A stretch of 64,000 bases of DNA, from positions 1,924,501 through 1,988,500 of the forward strand of contig OX485807.1 of NCBI GenBank assembly GCA_950295325.1. Direction: 5' to 3'. Of the stretch, positions 1 through 10,600 are shown one piece after another. Under the pieces are notes generated by a model. The model was not told the origin of the DNA and did not search any database. It saw only the letters and a program-made list of their open reading frames with translations. The position numbers were made by a program, and so were the translations under genes. This DNA comes from Polytrichum commune. Its lineage: Eukaryota; Streptophyta; Polytrichopsida; Polytrichales; Polytrichaceae. The stretch's first letter is position 1. Every line of letters starts with the position of its first letter.

Positions 1-1292
1 TGTACGGATTGTTATCACTTGTGCTTGATAGCACATGACACACCATTATGCATCATGATTGAATGATAAAAATGCTTATGACGAATTTGTCTCATTTGTG
101 GTTACTAAACTCCATGTGAATTGGCGTATTCATAAGCATGAGGTATGCATCCTAGGTGACTAGCTAGGTACTCTAGCTTCCATCCATTTTCTATCTACCG
201 ATTCATCCCACTATAGCATGTTTAATCTTTGTTGCTAATATCCAACTAATATTTAAAATAAATATGGATTAAGTTGGAGTCCATAATTATAACATGTTGA
301 ATTTTATTGGAGGATCCTATGATAGGGTTGTATGAAAGGACCCTCCTATAGAATATCCAAAGTAAAATTTGATAATATTATGATTGTTGTTTTGATTATA
401 TATTTTTTCTTAGAAAATAATTATGTATATTTAACATTAAATAAAAATATATCTGGATTTTCCATCATATTCTAATAACATAAAATTCAAGTAATCGTTG
501 AGGGTTCACACGTTTTCTTTAAATTTAGGTTTAATAGAAGTGTATCAATGGATCCGCGTATACCACATAAGCAACTAAAAACTCCAAATTTTGAGAATAT
601 ATCAAGATTTACATAACTAGAAGTAATCCTTGTTCCAAGCCTTGGGTTTGACTTTATTTCCCTTTATTTTGAGAAAGTCACTCCCCAAGGGCCCCAAGAG
701 AAGGATTTGACTCTATTTTTTGGGGTACTAATGTCTCGATGATGAGTTTTCTCTAATGATTTGTTACTAGGGTTTAAGAATGGTGCGGTTAGGCCTTTTG
801 AATTGTCGCACAACTCTAGTGTTTGAGATTTGAAAGAGGTGAAACTTAATCTAGCCCTATTTCTCTCTTAAATTACATTGTGTATGCATACGTTTCAACA
901 TCAAAATAGGTATATGTCCACACGAGCGTGTTTGATGTGCCTCAACAATATGAACATGAAGCATATACCCACTAATTCACCTCCAAATTTCTCCACACAA
1001 ATGTGTTCCCAAGGTCCACAAAGTGGTAACCCCTCAATCCCAAAGACATGCACAAAACATGAGCTCACACATTGTACAAGGTATAAAATGTAAACCACGT
1101 ACACATGTTTTGTTATAGGGACACATGAACACAACGAGTGCAAAATGAGACTCTAAATTGTTAACTTCACACAAACGGCTCTAATTCCCCATTCAATTAA
1201 TCACCTACAACATGTTGAGTTTTGAGGCTCAACCTTCAATACCCATAGAGACCAAGATGTGGTTTGCCATCTCATTTCTCCAATTCCCTTAG
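1..1292. other. AT-rich intergenic sequence with a dispersed repeat
   Basis: No gene is supported here; open frames are short and resemble no family. The stretch at about 268-575 is a copy of a dispersed repeat that recurs at about 55105-55420 and, shorter, at about 31806-31970 on the same strand, and inverted at about 50405-50640. The copies share the phrase ATAATTATAACATGTTGAAT, a GGATCCT-like middle, and (in the longer copies) an end containing AAAATTCAAGTAAT. I see no terminal repeats that would class it. Confidence 0.6.
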
Positions 1293-1832
1293 CACTATAT
1301 CATTTATGGTATTTAGTGTCACATGCATAATAGTGTCACTTACCTTATTTTGAGGCGTACGCTAGAATACATTAACAATTTCAACATAATTGTCACCTCA
1401 TGACACCTGACGTTCAGTTGTGTTTATTAATAACTTGGTATGAGCAAGTTCAACAGTGTCATGAGGTGCATTCCTATGTTATAGAATGGTCTACAAGTTG
1501 ACTAATGTGTACACAAGTGACACTTGCCATTAATATGCTCAAGAATATTTTCCTCTTGCATACCAATTTGTGAACACATGACACTAGCCATTAGTACACT
1601 CAAAAATATCTTCCCTTGGATACTAAAATGCAAGACTATCATCTAACGTATCCCAATATGCTCCTCTAAATTTCATAATGTAGATATTCTTTTCAATTAA
1701 AGAATTTACTTATGTTGACCAATGGAATCATATCGGCAATTAGCGGGCGTGACACTTTGAAATCTCTAAGCATCTAGTTTAGGCCCTTTGCAAATAGTGT
1801 ACGTAGCACTAAATACCATAAACAATGCAACT
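1293..1832. mobile_element. Miniature inverted-repeat element, family A (uninterrupted copy)
   Basis: The two ends are inverted copies of each other around TTATGGTATTTAGTG (left, from about 1303) and CACTAAATACCATAA (right, about 1807-1821). The left end starts CACTATATC, recalling CACTA-type ends. An inverted relative lies at 17092-18280 and is split there by another element, so this copy serves as the unoccupied reference. No coding capacity is visible. Exact ends and target duplication are uncertain. Confidence 0.65.
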
Positions 1833-3080
1833 TATTCTCGTCATTGAACAAAAACATAACACAAGACGGGAAAGCACACTACCCTGCTAAATAAATTCAC
1901 AATTCAAGGTGAAAGATCCCCCCCCCCCCCCCCCCAACCTTTAATCACCTTGATGGCTAGTCAAGAAGGTGGTATCCATCCCCTCAATAGAACCCTCCTC
2001 TCTCACCAACTTGATTACCCATGTCCAAAATTCACAACTTGTAATAACAGTAATAACATCTCCACATTATGGCCATCCGCTCACTATCAACACTTATGCT
2101 TCAAAAACATGATAAGTGCACTTAGATTATATCAACATTGCCACTCATACAAGCTTTGTCACTTTAAGCCTCACAACTCATTGATCATTTGCCAAGAATT
2201 TTTGTAATTTAAAGAATTCAAATAATCAAATAAATAGTATAAAATAATCACTACAAAGTTGCCCCTAAAGATCCTCAAAAGAAAACACCCATACTTGGTA
2301 ATGTAGACCCCACACATGCTTAGTTAGAGAGCACTTGTTCGACCAATGAAGCATTTGTTTTCCGTTATCATACATCACCATTCATATAAATTTTGTCACT
2401 TGGAACCTCACGAGTTAGGAGGGACAGAATTGCATATGGCCGTACGTCTCATTCATCCAACATAAATTTAGCCATGATGTAGTATGCAGCCCAGAGGTTA
2501 CTATTTCTAGATGATTTGCACCATAATTAGTTTTTGAAAGACCCCACCCTGAATTAATCTAGCCTAACTCATTTGAGATGAACCGGCTAGTAACACATCT
2601 ACAGGTTGTCAAGTTTTTATGTTGGATGGATGAGAAATAAACTCACACGCAACTTGGTTTTCCAAACCAAAAAAAAAAGGTTAGTGCAGGAATTTTAAAA
2701 TAGAACTATGAAAGCATGTCGTATTGGTCATGGATGAAATCACCACAAGCATCCCCAAGAAATCATAAAATTTGGATTAAAAGTGTCCCTTTTGAAAGGA
2801 ATGTGTCCATATTCAGCTAAAAATATGCAATATCATCCAAATGTGGCTTCGCCATTCCAATGATTGTCACCATTTTGGCTTCCATGACAATTTTCGGGAA
2901 GAAGAAAAAGGCCGTTTGTATGTGATAATTTCCATGCTCACGAGTCAAAACCAATGTCCGGGGAGATTTTTGGGCATAATTAGTCGAGATCCTAGTGTTT
3001 TCATTAATTTGAGATATGTTCTCTAAATTCCTCTAAAATGACCGGTTATTGAACTTCAACCAGTTACTTGTCAGACTCAT
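1833..3080. other. AT-rich intergenic sequence
   Basis: No gene is visible. It contains a C homopolymer of roughly 18 bases at about 1918-1936. Near 2989-3070 there is an inverted fragment of a repeat (ACCGGTTATTGAACTTCAACC) that also occurs near 18296-18360, 29236-29320 and 40175-40260. Confidence 0.5.
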
Positions 3081-3310
3081 ACCAGGGCCACACCCAAAAC
3101 CCCAGCAGCTCCAGTAGACAGAAACACCAGCCCTGCGTATTCTCCGGGAATACATGGCTGGGATTTCAGATGGCTGGAGCTACTGGAGTGGCTGGAAGAA
3201 GCCGGGTAGCCTGCAACCAGCAGCTCCAGCCATCTGAAATCCCAGCCCTGTATTCCCGGAGAATACGTAGGGCTGGTGTTTCTGGCTGGGCCTACCGGTG
3301 TGGCCCTGGT
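3081..3310. repeat. GC-rich foldback with about 93-bp arms
   Basis: The 230-bp block begins ACCAGGGCCACAC and ends GTGTGGCCCTGGT. The left arm (about 3081-3180) is nearly the reverse complement of the right arm (about 3218-3310), leaving a loop of about 35 bases. Both arms carry GGGATTTCAGATGGCTGGAG or its complement. It is much richer in GC than its flanks. It could be a foldback or miniature transposon, or a long hairpin transcript source; no clear target duplication was found. Confidence 0.8.
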
Positions 3311-3553
3311 ATCAACCGGTTCATCTTTAACTAGCGGCCAGTTCTTTCCCTTCATTTCTCAACAAGTCCAAACTCACACTAAAAATGTGGGCAGTCAACT
3401 TTATAGAAAAACAATCAACTTAATTATCACTGCATTGAAAGTTGGCCTTAAAAGATGCTTTAGGAAACGCCAAACTCAGCAATGCACACGTGCTTCATTG
3501 GAGAGCACTTACTTACTAATTATTAGCGGTAGAGAGCCTACAGCGAGGATGCC

Positions 3554-3610
3554 ATGACGGGCTGTGACGGGAGGTGACGGGAGGTGACGGGAGATGACGG
3601 GAGGTGACGG
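3554..3610. promoter_or_regulatory. Six TGACGG motifs at exact 10-bp spacing
   Basis: TGACGG occurs six times with a 10-base period, about 1.1 kb upstream of the dehydratase start codon. TGACG is the core bound by TGA-type bZIP factors (established knowledge). Spacing near one helical turn would put all sites on one DNA face. A looser run of GTCAGT motifs follows at about 3632-3670. Regulation of the dehydratase is an inference from position; it may be only a minisatellite. Confidence 0.45.
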
Positions 3611-4719
3611 GTCAGCCCGGCAGCAGGGAGGTCAGTCATGCAGTCAGTCCCAGTCAGTGTGGTCAGTGTAGTCCGTCCGGGTGGGCTCGCTTGCGGCGGC
3701 GCTGCTGCTGATGTTTCTCGATCAGCTCCGCGCATCGCAAGCCTCGCATCCCATTTAAGCTTCCGCTGCTTGGAATGCTACATCTTACGGCCACGCCAAA
3801 TGGAGTCCTTCCAAGCACCTCCTCCATGCCATACATCACCAGCCGGATCCACCAAAAAGGCGACATAGTACCCGTGGGGGGATGGATGGATGGATGCGGC
3901 AGACGCACCCCACCCTTCGATCGGCATCCAGTAAGTAGAATTAAGGAGGAGGAGGAGGAGGAGGGAGCACATTGAGCGAGGTTACCACGCGGACTGGTAA
4001 AAAAGATTTGGGTGGTTAGAGACGACGACGTGTAGGGAGGTGTGTGGTCGATCGGCAGGAGGTAGCTAGGGAGGAGTTGGGTTGCTCGTCGCATCGTCGT
4101 CTGGTGCGTCTTTATGACGACTCGAGTCATGTATTGACTTGGAATTTAGGCACAACCGTGGACGCGCAAGAGCTGCTAGCTTACTGCGAAAGCTGCTACC
4201 GCAGTACTACTACTACTACTGGTGAACTAGCGTTGAAAGGATTAGTAAGGTGCGCAGGGAACGGATCGTTTGGCAAGTGGGCAGTGACAGACAGACGCTG
4301 CATCGTTGGGAACCTCACGCCCTCTGCGATTGATCACTGCTGCCAGGAGTAAGCACAGCTTGGTGAGCTCGGTTCGTGTGGAAAGTAGAAGTGGGTTCGA
4401 GAGGGAGTGTAGCATCGCGAGTTGGAGCTCGTACTGGCAAAGCAAGAATTTGACAGTACAGTAAAAGCTGCAGCAGCATCAGAAGCTCGGTGGTTGGGTA
4501 GCAGAGAGTAAGTGGTACCAGGATCTAGGTACGGGTTGGTGAACAGCTAATTAAGCCGACGTGTAGCGAGAGGTGCGATTGTTTCAGGGGAGAGAGAGGG
4601 AGAGGGAGGGAGTGCATCTTGGATTTGGTGAGGGATTGGGTGGCGGTGGGTAGAGGATTTGGGTGGTGTGGGAGTGGCAGCGATTCACGGCGTGTGGAGT
4701 AGTACCGGGGAAGGAAGGA
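3611..4719 (+). promoter_or_regulatory. Promoter and leader region of the dehydratase gene
   Basis: GC-rich non-coding sequence upstream of the dehydratase. It holds GGAT and GAG/GGA microsatellites (about 3880-3896 and 3946-3964), a TAC repeat (about 4205-4220) and a purine-rich GAGAG tract (about 4589-4612). A CACGTG core lies further upstream at 3487-3492. Open frames on both strands here lack family resemblance. No transcription start can be set from sequence alone. Confidence 0.5.
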
Positions 4720-6012
4720 ATGGCTTTGAGTGCGTGTCCGATGCAGAAGCTAGGAGCATTGGACTCCGCGATGTTCGGTGGCCATGGCGGGAGTGAGAGG
4801 CCTGAGAGCTGGGTGGGGGTGAAGACGCAGGAAGTGAAAGTGAGGAAGCATCCGAATGGGGGAGGGGAAGGTCGCGTGGTGCGCGAGTGTCGAGCAATGG
4901 CGGGGGGGAGCTCGTGGCCAGCGTCGAATGCGTTTCTGCAGAAGGTGACGGACAATGGTGCAGCGATGGCTAGCCAGGGGAAACCGACACAGGTGAAGGA
5001 GAAGGAGAAGGTGGAGCTCCAAGTCACGAGCAATGGCTCTACTGCGGTGGAGGTTTCGACCAGCCATTTGGTGAGCTTGCAGCTACCGAAGCCACTGTCC
5101 ATCACCGATTTGTCATTGCCACCCCGTCACGGATTGGACATGCGAGTGGCGTACCAGGGAGTGCCCGGGGCGTACAGTGAAGCGGCTGCAGCGAAGGCGT
5201 ATCCGCGATGCGAAGCTGTGCCTTGCGAGCAATTCGAGGCTGCGTTCTCTGCCGTGGAGCTTTGGTTGGTGGACAGAGCTGTGTTGCCGGTGGAGAATAG
5301 TTTGGGAGGAAGTGTACATCGCAACTACGATCTTCTACTGCGCCATCGCCTGCACATTGTAGGTGAGGTTCAGCTTGCGGTGCGTCACTGTCTGCTGGCT
5401 CTTCCGGGTGTGAAGAAGGAGGAATTGGTGCGGGTGGTCAGCCATCCACAAGCCCTTGCTCAGTGTGAGAATACTCTGACGAAGCTCGGTGTGGCTAGGG
5501 AAGCTGTGGATGATACTGCTGGCGCTGCGCAATTCATTGCTGCCCATAACCTTCGTGACACCGGAGCCGTTGCAAGTGCTCGGGCCGCGGATATCTATGG
5601 CCTCAATGTGCTCATGGACGGCATTCAGGATGATTTGGACAATGTCACCCGCTTTCTCATGCTTGCTAGGGAGCCTGTCATCCCGCGAAACGACCGGCCT
5701 TTTAAGACAAGCATCGTCTTCACTTCGGAGGAGGGACCGGGAATCTTGTTCAAGGCTCTGGCCGCGTTTGCTCTTAGGAATATCAACTTAACCAAGATCG
5801 AGAGTCGTCCTCAACGGAAGCGTCCGTTGCGGGTAGTGGACGACAATAACAATGGCTCCGCCAAGTATTTCGATTACCTCTTCTTCATTGATTTTGAGGC
5901 GTCCATGGCCGACGTCCGGGCTCAAAGTGCTTTAAGTAACCTACAAGAATTTGCAACCTTCTTAAGAGTGCTAGGTAGTTATCCCATGGACATTAGTCCC
6001 ACGAGAGCTTGA
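4720..6012 (+). CDS. ADT: Arogenate/prephenate dehydratase, plastid, intronless
   Basis: It encodes 430 aa and catalyses a late step of phenylalanine synthesis, dehydrating and decarboxylating arogenate (to phenylalanine) or prephenate (to phenylpyruvate). Residues 1 to about 130 are poorly conserved and suit a plastid transit peptide. KPLSITDLS precedes the catalytic prephenate-dehydratase domain, which starts at R142 ([13 protein letters not shown]) and includes PVENSLGGS and NVTRF (308-312, with the TRF catalytic motif). The regulatory ACT domain runs from about F328 to 424, with GPGILFKAL and ESRP (361-364), where phenylalanine binds in the family. The start is the first ATG in frame; an upstream GTG extends the frame but is unlikely in a nuclear gene. 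One exon covers the whole protein. Arogenate versus prephenate preference cannot be read with certainty; plant members generally prefer arogenate. The gene converges with the histidine kinase gene. Confidence 0.95.
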   Translation: MALSACPMQKLGALDSAMFGGHGGSERPESWVGVKTQEVKVRKHPNGGGEGRVVRECRAMAGGSSWPASNAFLQKVTDNGAAMASQGKPTQVKEKEKVELQVTSNGSTAVEVSTSHLVSLQLPKPLSITDLSLPPRHGLDMRVAYQGVPGAYSEAAAAKAYPRCEAVPCEQFEAAFSAVELWLVDRAVLPVENSLGGSVHRNYDLLLRHRLHIVGEVQLAVRHCLLALPGVKKEELVRVVSHPQALAQCENTLTKLGVAREAVDDTAGAAQFIAAHNLRDTGAVASARAADIYGLNVLMDGIQDDLDNVTRFLMLAREPVIPRNDRPFKTSIVFTSEEGPGILFKALAAFALRNINLTKIESRPQRKRPLRVVDDNNNGSAKYFDYLFFIDFEASMADVRAQSALSNLQEFATFLRVLGSYPMDISPTRA

Positions 6013-7686
6013 ATTGTCTCCCCGCACCAGGATCCAGTTAGTGGAACATAGACTCAACTGTATACATACAAGAGACGTTGTCAAGAGTAGAGTAGAGATC
6101 TATATACGAGGATTAGTAGACCATGGGAAGTACAGAAAAACCTTGGTCATGGTCATGCAAGTCATCATCAGGATACTTCTACCCTTCGCTTCCTGGCTCG
6201 CACACAGTCCTGCCATAGAAGAAATGCCATTAGAGATGGACAATGGAAGTAGAGGTATCCCTACCTCATCTGAGTAGATGATGACCTTTGCGGGCTCTAG
6301 CTTTCTGTAGAAGTAGGCTATGGAACGGAGAGGGCGAGCCAAACAATCAGATATAGATATTGAGACGGAGGATGAGAATGGAGACTCTCTTTCGAAGTTG
6401 TAGATAATTCTTTGCACTGAAGCATGGCTGCCTTCGTTGGCGAGCTCAATTGTTCATATGCTGCAGTCATCTAGTAGAAATTGAAAACTCTTCTCATCGA
6501 TAATGAAATCTTCAATTGAGGGTATGTGTGCCTTGAAAGCAACACCGTAATTTATCGACGTGAGTCTATAGACACTGATAAATCACAGGCGTTAAGCATC
6601 GATTTGCAAAGAGAGGGTGCCATTGTCCTCTGATGCTTCCTAATGTGATGGCAGGCATACATCGAAGTGTCTGAAGTATATCACCAGGTTTTAAACGTAA
6701 TACTCCTATCTTTGAAACAGTTTCACAGCAGCCAAGAAGATTGAAGTCGTTAGTTCGTGCAAGATTACTATTGACGAGGGCTTCAAGATTTCAAGCGACT
6801 TTCAGAACTACACTTTGAGAACTGTTGTAAGATACAAGCAACTGTCCACGTTGAGCATCACATTATCACTGAAAAAATTTGAAATTTTATGCTGGATATG
6901 AGTCACTTGGCGTTAGTATGGCCTACACTGTTATGATACTGCTTGTCATCAATTTTTGTCCGTGACAACTACAAGGCAGATCACTCAACTGTATCTGATT
7001 CTCCTTGCGTTCATGACCTAAACTGTGACTACCTCTCTTCCTAAACTAATCTAGTGAAAAACAATTGGCCCTCTAGATCTCTAATAAATGACTAGAGGAT
7101 AATCCCACTGTTCCCTTGTCCTTCTTGTTACAATAACTTTGCATCTTCCAAACTCAATGTGTCTGGATGTCCATAGAGAGGTCTCCCATTTTACAAATGC
7201 AGAATTTTTGATTACACCAACTGCCCAGTCGCAGAACGCATCTATGAACCATTGTGGAATGCCCGGATTATCTGCCTCTTCAATGTGAGGTGCCACAGCA
7301 GTCCTTCGGATGTTGAATCCAAATTTTTAAAACCAATAATTGGAGAACATTAAGTGCAACTTCGCAGATGATATTGCATCATTGGAGTGAAATAGTGCAC
7401 AAAAAACCCCAGTACAAAAAGAAACTCTGGAAAAGGCTGGAAAACAAGCAAACAAAGTATAAGCAACAACAGACAATTGCAACGTCAATGCTACAGACAA
7501 TCACATCCTGCGGCATTGAAATTTTCACTTGCAAGTTGTTTGATCATTGTTAAACCATGTCCACATATTACAAGCTTACACATGAGCCAAAGCCTTCCAA
7601 CTTTGATGTATAAAGGAGATTGCAAGGTAACCTGCTTGGGCTCTTGGCGCCTCATGCAGCCTTGCGTTATCATTCCTCCATGTTGG
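6013..7686. other. Spacer between two convergent genes
   Basis: It should hold the 3' untranslated regions of the dehydratase (left) and the histidine kinase (right). The 71-codon frame on the minus strand at 7081-7296 has no recognisable motif. No repeat ends or RNA genes were seen. Confidence 0.55.
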
Positions 7687-10600
7687 TTAAGGAGACCCAG
7701 GTGCATTGACTAGCCTGTTCTTCAAAAACCTCTCCAACAGCAATTGCAACTGTTTCTGGTCAAGAGGCTGCACACAATACCAGCACAAGCTCAGAATTCT
7801 TGACATTCCAGGCAATAACACATTGATAATTTCCTTAATTGAGATTTCCCACCATTGAGAAATCAATACATGAATCTGTGATAATCTAACTGTTGATCTG
7901 GGACATAATAAAATGACACGCTATGGAGATTTATGAAAATATTCACCTTGGGTATGTAGTCATCCATTCCGGCACTGAAACACTGCTCATGAGTGCCCTT
8001 CATGACATCTGCGGTCACAGCAACTATGGGAAGCCTGTGGTGAGGGCATACTCTCACTTTCTCCTCAATCACACATATCAGTTCAAGAGCCCGACATAGA
8101 TCACAATTGTCCACTTCCCACCTTCGAATGCATCGAGTAGCCTCATACCCATCCATCTGTGACCAAACAGCCATTTGAATCCATAGGTTAGATCATGCAT
8201 GTCCGGAGACAAATGACAAAAATTTGCAAGAGACCTGAAACTGCAAGCTCACAGGTATACATGGCGTAAAAGTCCAGACTGTACCTCGGGCATTTGAATG
8301 TCCATCAAAATGAGGTCAATCATCTTCTCAGGCTCTTGCTTCCTGACAGCATTCAATGCCTCTACTCCGCCATTGACAGTTGTTACTATGGCACCATAAC
8401 GTTGAAGCATTGAGCTTGCAACCCTTCTATTGACCATATTGTCATCCACCTACAAAAGTAAAGAACAGTGTCAAGAGTATTATGTTATAAAGCTAAAGAT
8501 GTTAACAACTTCTGCACAGGTTGAGAGAAACCAAAACTAATCACAAGAGTATGTGAAGGTCAGCAAGCTTGAAGGACTCTGAACAAATAAGGCAGAGCCA
8601 AACATACCACGAGTAATCGCTTGCCAGCAAGCATCTTTGCATTGGCATTTGCTTTCCTGGAAGAATTTGCTATTTGCACACCAAGTGCTTGCAACAATCC
8701 AGATATCAAAGTTGTGCATCGCAAAGGCTTGTGCACCATATGACTGTAACCAGCCTGTTGCAGCTCATTTAAAACTCCACTTTCGGGGGGAATTGTTAGA
8801 GCCAACACGGGTACTTTGTCCATACTTTGCTCCTTCATCTGTTGTACCAGTTCTAAAGCAGACATGTGGTCCAAACCTTGGAGATCCACAATCAAAGCTT
8901 GAAAATCTGGCTTGTCATTCCTGAAAAATGATGTGGCAATGTCCATTTAAGCACACAGAAAACATAACAATTACACAGTTGAATAAACCTCAACAGAAAC
9001 TTCAATGAACGGAATAATATACCTGGTTAGCAACTCCAGAGCAGAATCTACATCCTCGGCATACTCAATTACTGCTCCCACTCTGCGCAAGTAGGTGGCT
9101 GCAACTTCCTGCATGCAATGGAAGTGTTTCAATTAGAACTTCAATTAGAAGCCTCAATTCCTGCCAACCCTTGTTCTATAGTGGCAACGTCTCTGCACAC
9201 TTTTGAGGAACAGAACAGGGTACCCAAATCACTATAAAATCATTAGTTGAGATTGGCAAAATTTCTGAAGCACCCTAAATAGGGTTACCAATTTCTATTC
9301 ACAGTCCTGTAAAAAGGATGCAGGATGGAATATGGCAACTTGGGCTAGGGATAAAATGTATTTCATACCTGCCTCACAGGATTGGCATCAACCAGTAGCA
9401 CCCTGATTCCTCTAATTCGCTCCTCCTCTAAATCCGATGGCTGCCGCTTCATAGATACCGACAGCTTCTCCAGATGCCCACATGGACCTGAAGTTGGTAG
9501 AACAATGGAAAACTTGAAGACACTTCCTACTCCCGGTTCACTGTCGACAGCAATATCTCCCTTACTTAACCTGACCAGTTTCTGCAATCATAACCAACTT
9601 CTCAGAAAAGCCTATTGGGTTGACTGCAGTACAACAACTGCTTCAAGCATTATTCTGGGAATCAAAAGTAGCAGAACAGATTAACAGGGCGCCTAGGGTG
9701 CAGTCTTTTCCTGAGAGTACCTGGCAGATGGATAAACCAATGCCGGTGCCCCCATACTCCCTTGAAGTACTAGTGTCAGCCTGAACAAAGGGCTCAAAGA
9801 GCTGGCTCTGAATGTGCTTGGGAATTCCAATACCCGAGTCTTCTATCGAAACAACTATTGTAACTTCTTCAAAATCCAAACCACGAGTAGGTTTCCAGGC
9901 TTGCCACTGCATCACACTTTCTCTTGAGCCTAGAAGGCCAGGTCTCATGCTCAACCTTGGTGGAGCCATTTGCTGACTTCGCCACCTAGAACTATTATTA
10001 CTGATTATTTGGTGTCCAGCATCATCCTCCCTATCAACATAAATCGCAGCATACTCATTGTCAACAGCTTCAGCTTCTGCATCATTGCTTATCAACGGAT
10101 ACATGGGTATATCCACACCTGGCTGGTCTCTCGAGTCCACTAGATCAACTAAAGACTGGCTTGATGGGGCAGATCCTGAATCATAAGTGGAAATGTCCAC
10201 AAGCCTTATGCACAAAAAAATGCTCCCTTGTTTTGTGAACTGCAAAATGCAAGCAGAGTAGATTGTTGGCTTACAAGAGATCATTGAAATGCTTAAAATC
10301 AGACAAGTCAACAAATTCAGGAAATCTTCGAAGATGTATAGCATTGCTGTAGTAGAAGCACACCTTGATGGCATTTCCGATCAGATTGATGAGGACCTGG
10401 CGGAACCTCCCAGGATCACCATACAACCAGGGAGGGACACTATCGTGAACAAGTGCTGAAACCTCCAATCTCTTTTGTTGCACTTTCTCTTCAAAAAGGG
10501 AAAGTATGCTATCAACCTCCTCACGCATGTCAAATGGGACTGTCTCTATTTCCATTTTCCCTGCCTCAATCTTAGACAGATCCAGCACATCGCTTATGAG

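Noticed and set aside
3663-4130. A 155-codon minus-strand frame upstream of the dehydratase
   Set aside because: Its composition follows microsatellites, with no domain or splice support.
4663-4719. A 19-codon N-terminal extension of the dehydratase
   Set aside because: It would need a GTG start; ATG at 4720 is the first conventional start in frame.
7081-7296. A 71-codon minus-strand frame between convergent genes
   Set aside because: No motif, no partner exon, and it sits where 3' untranslated sequence is expected.
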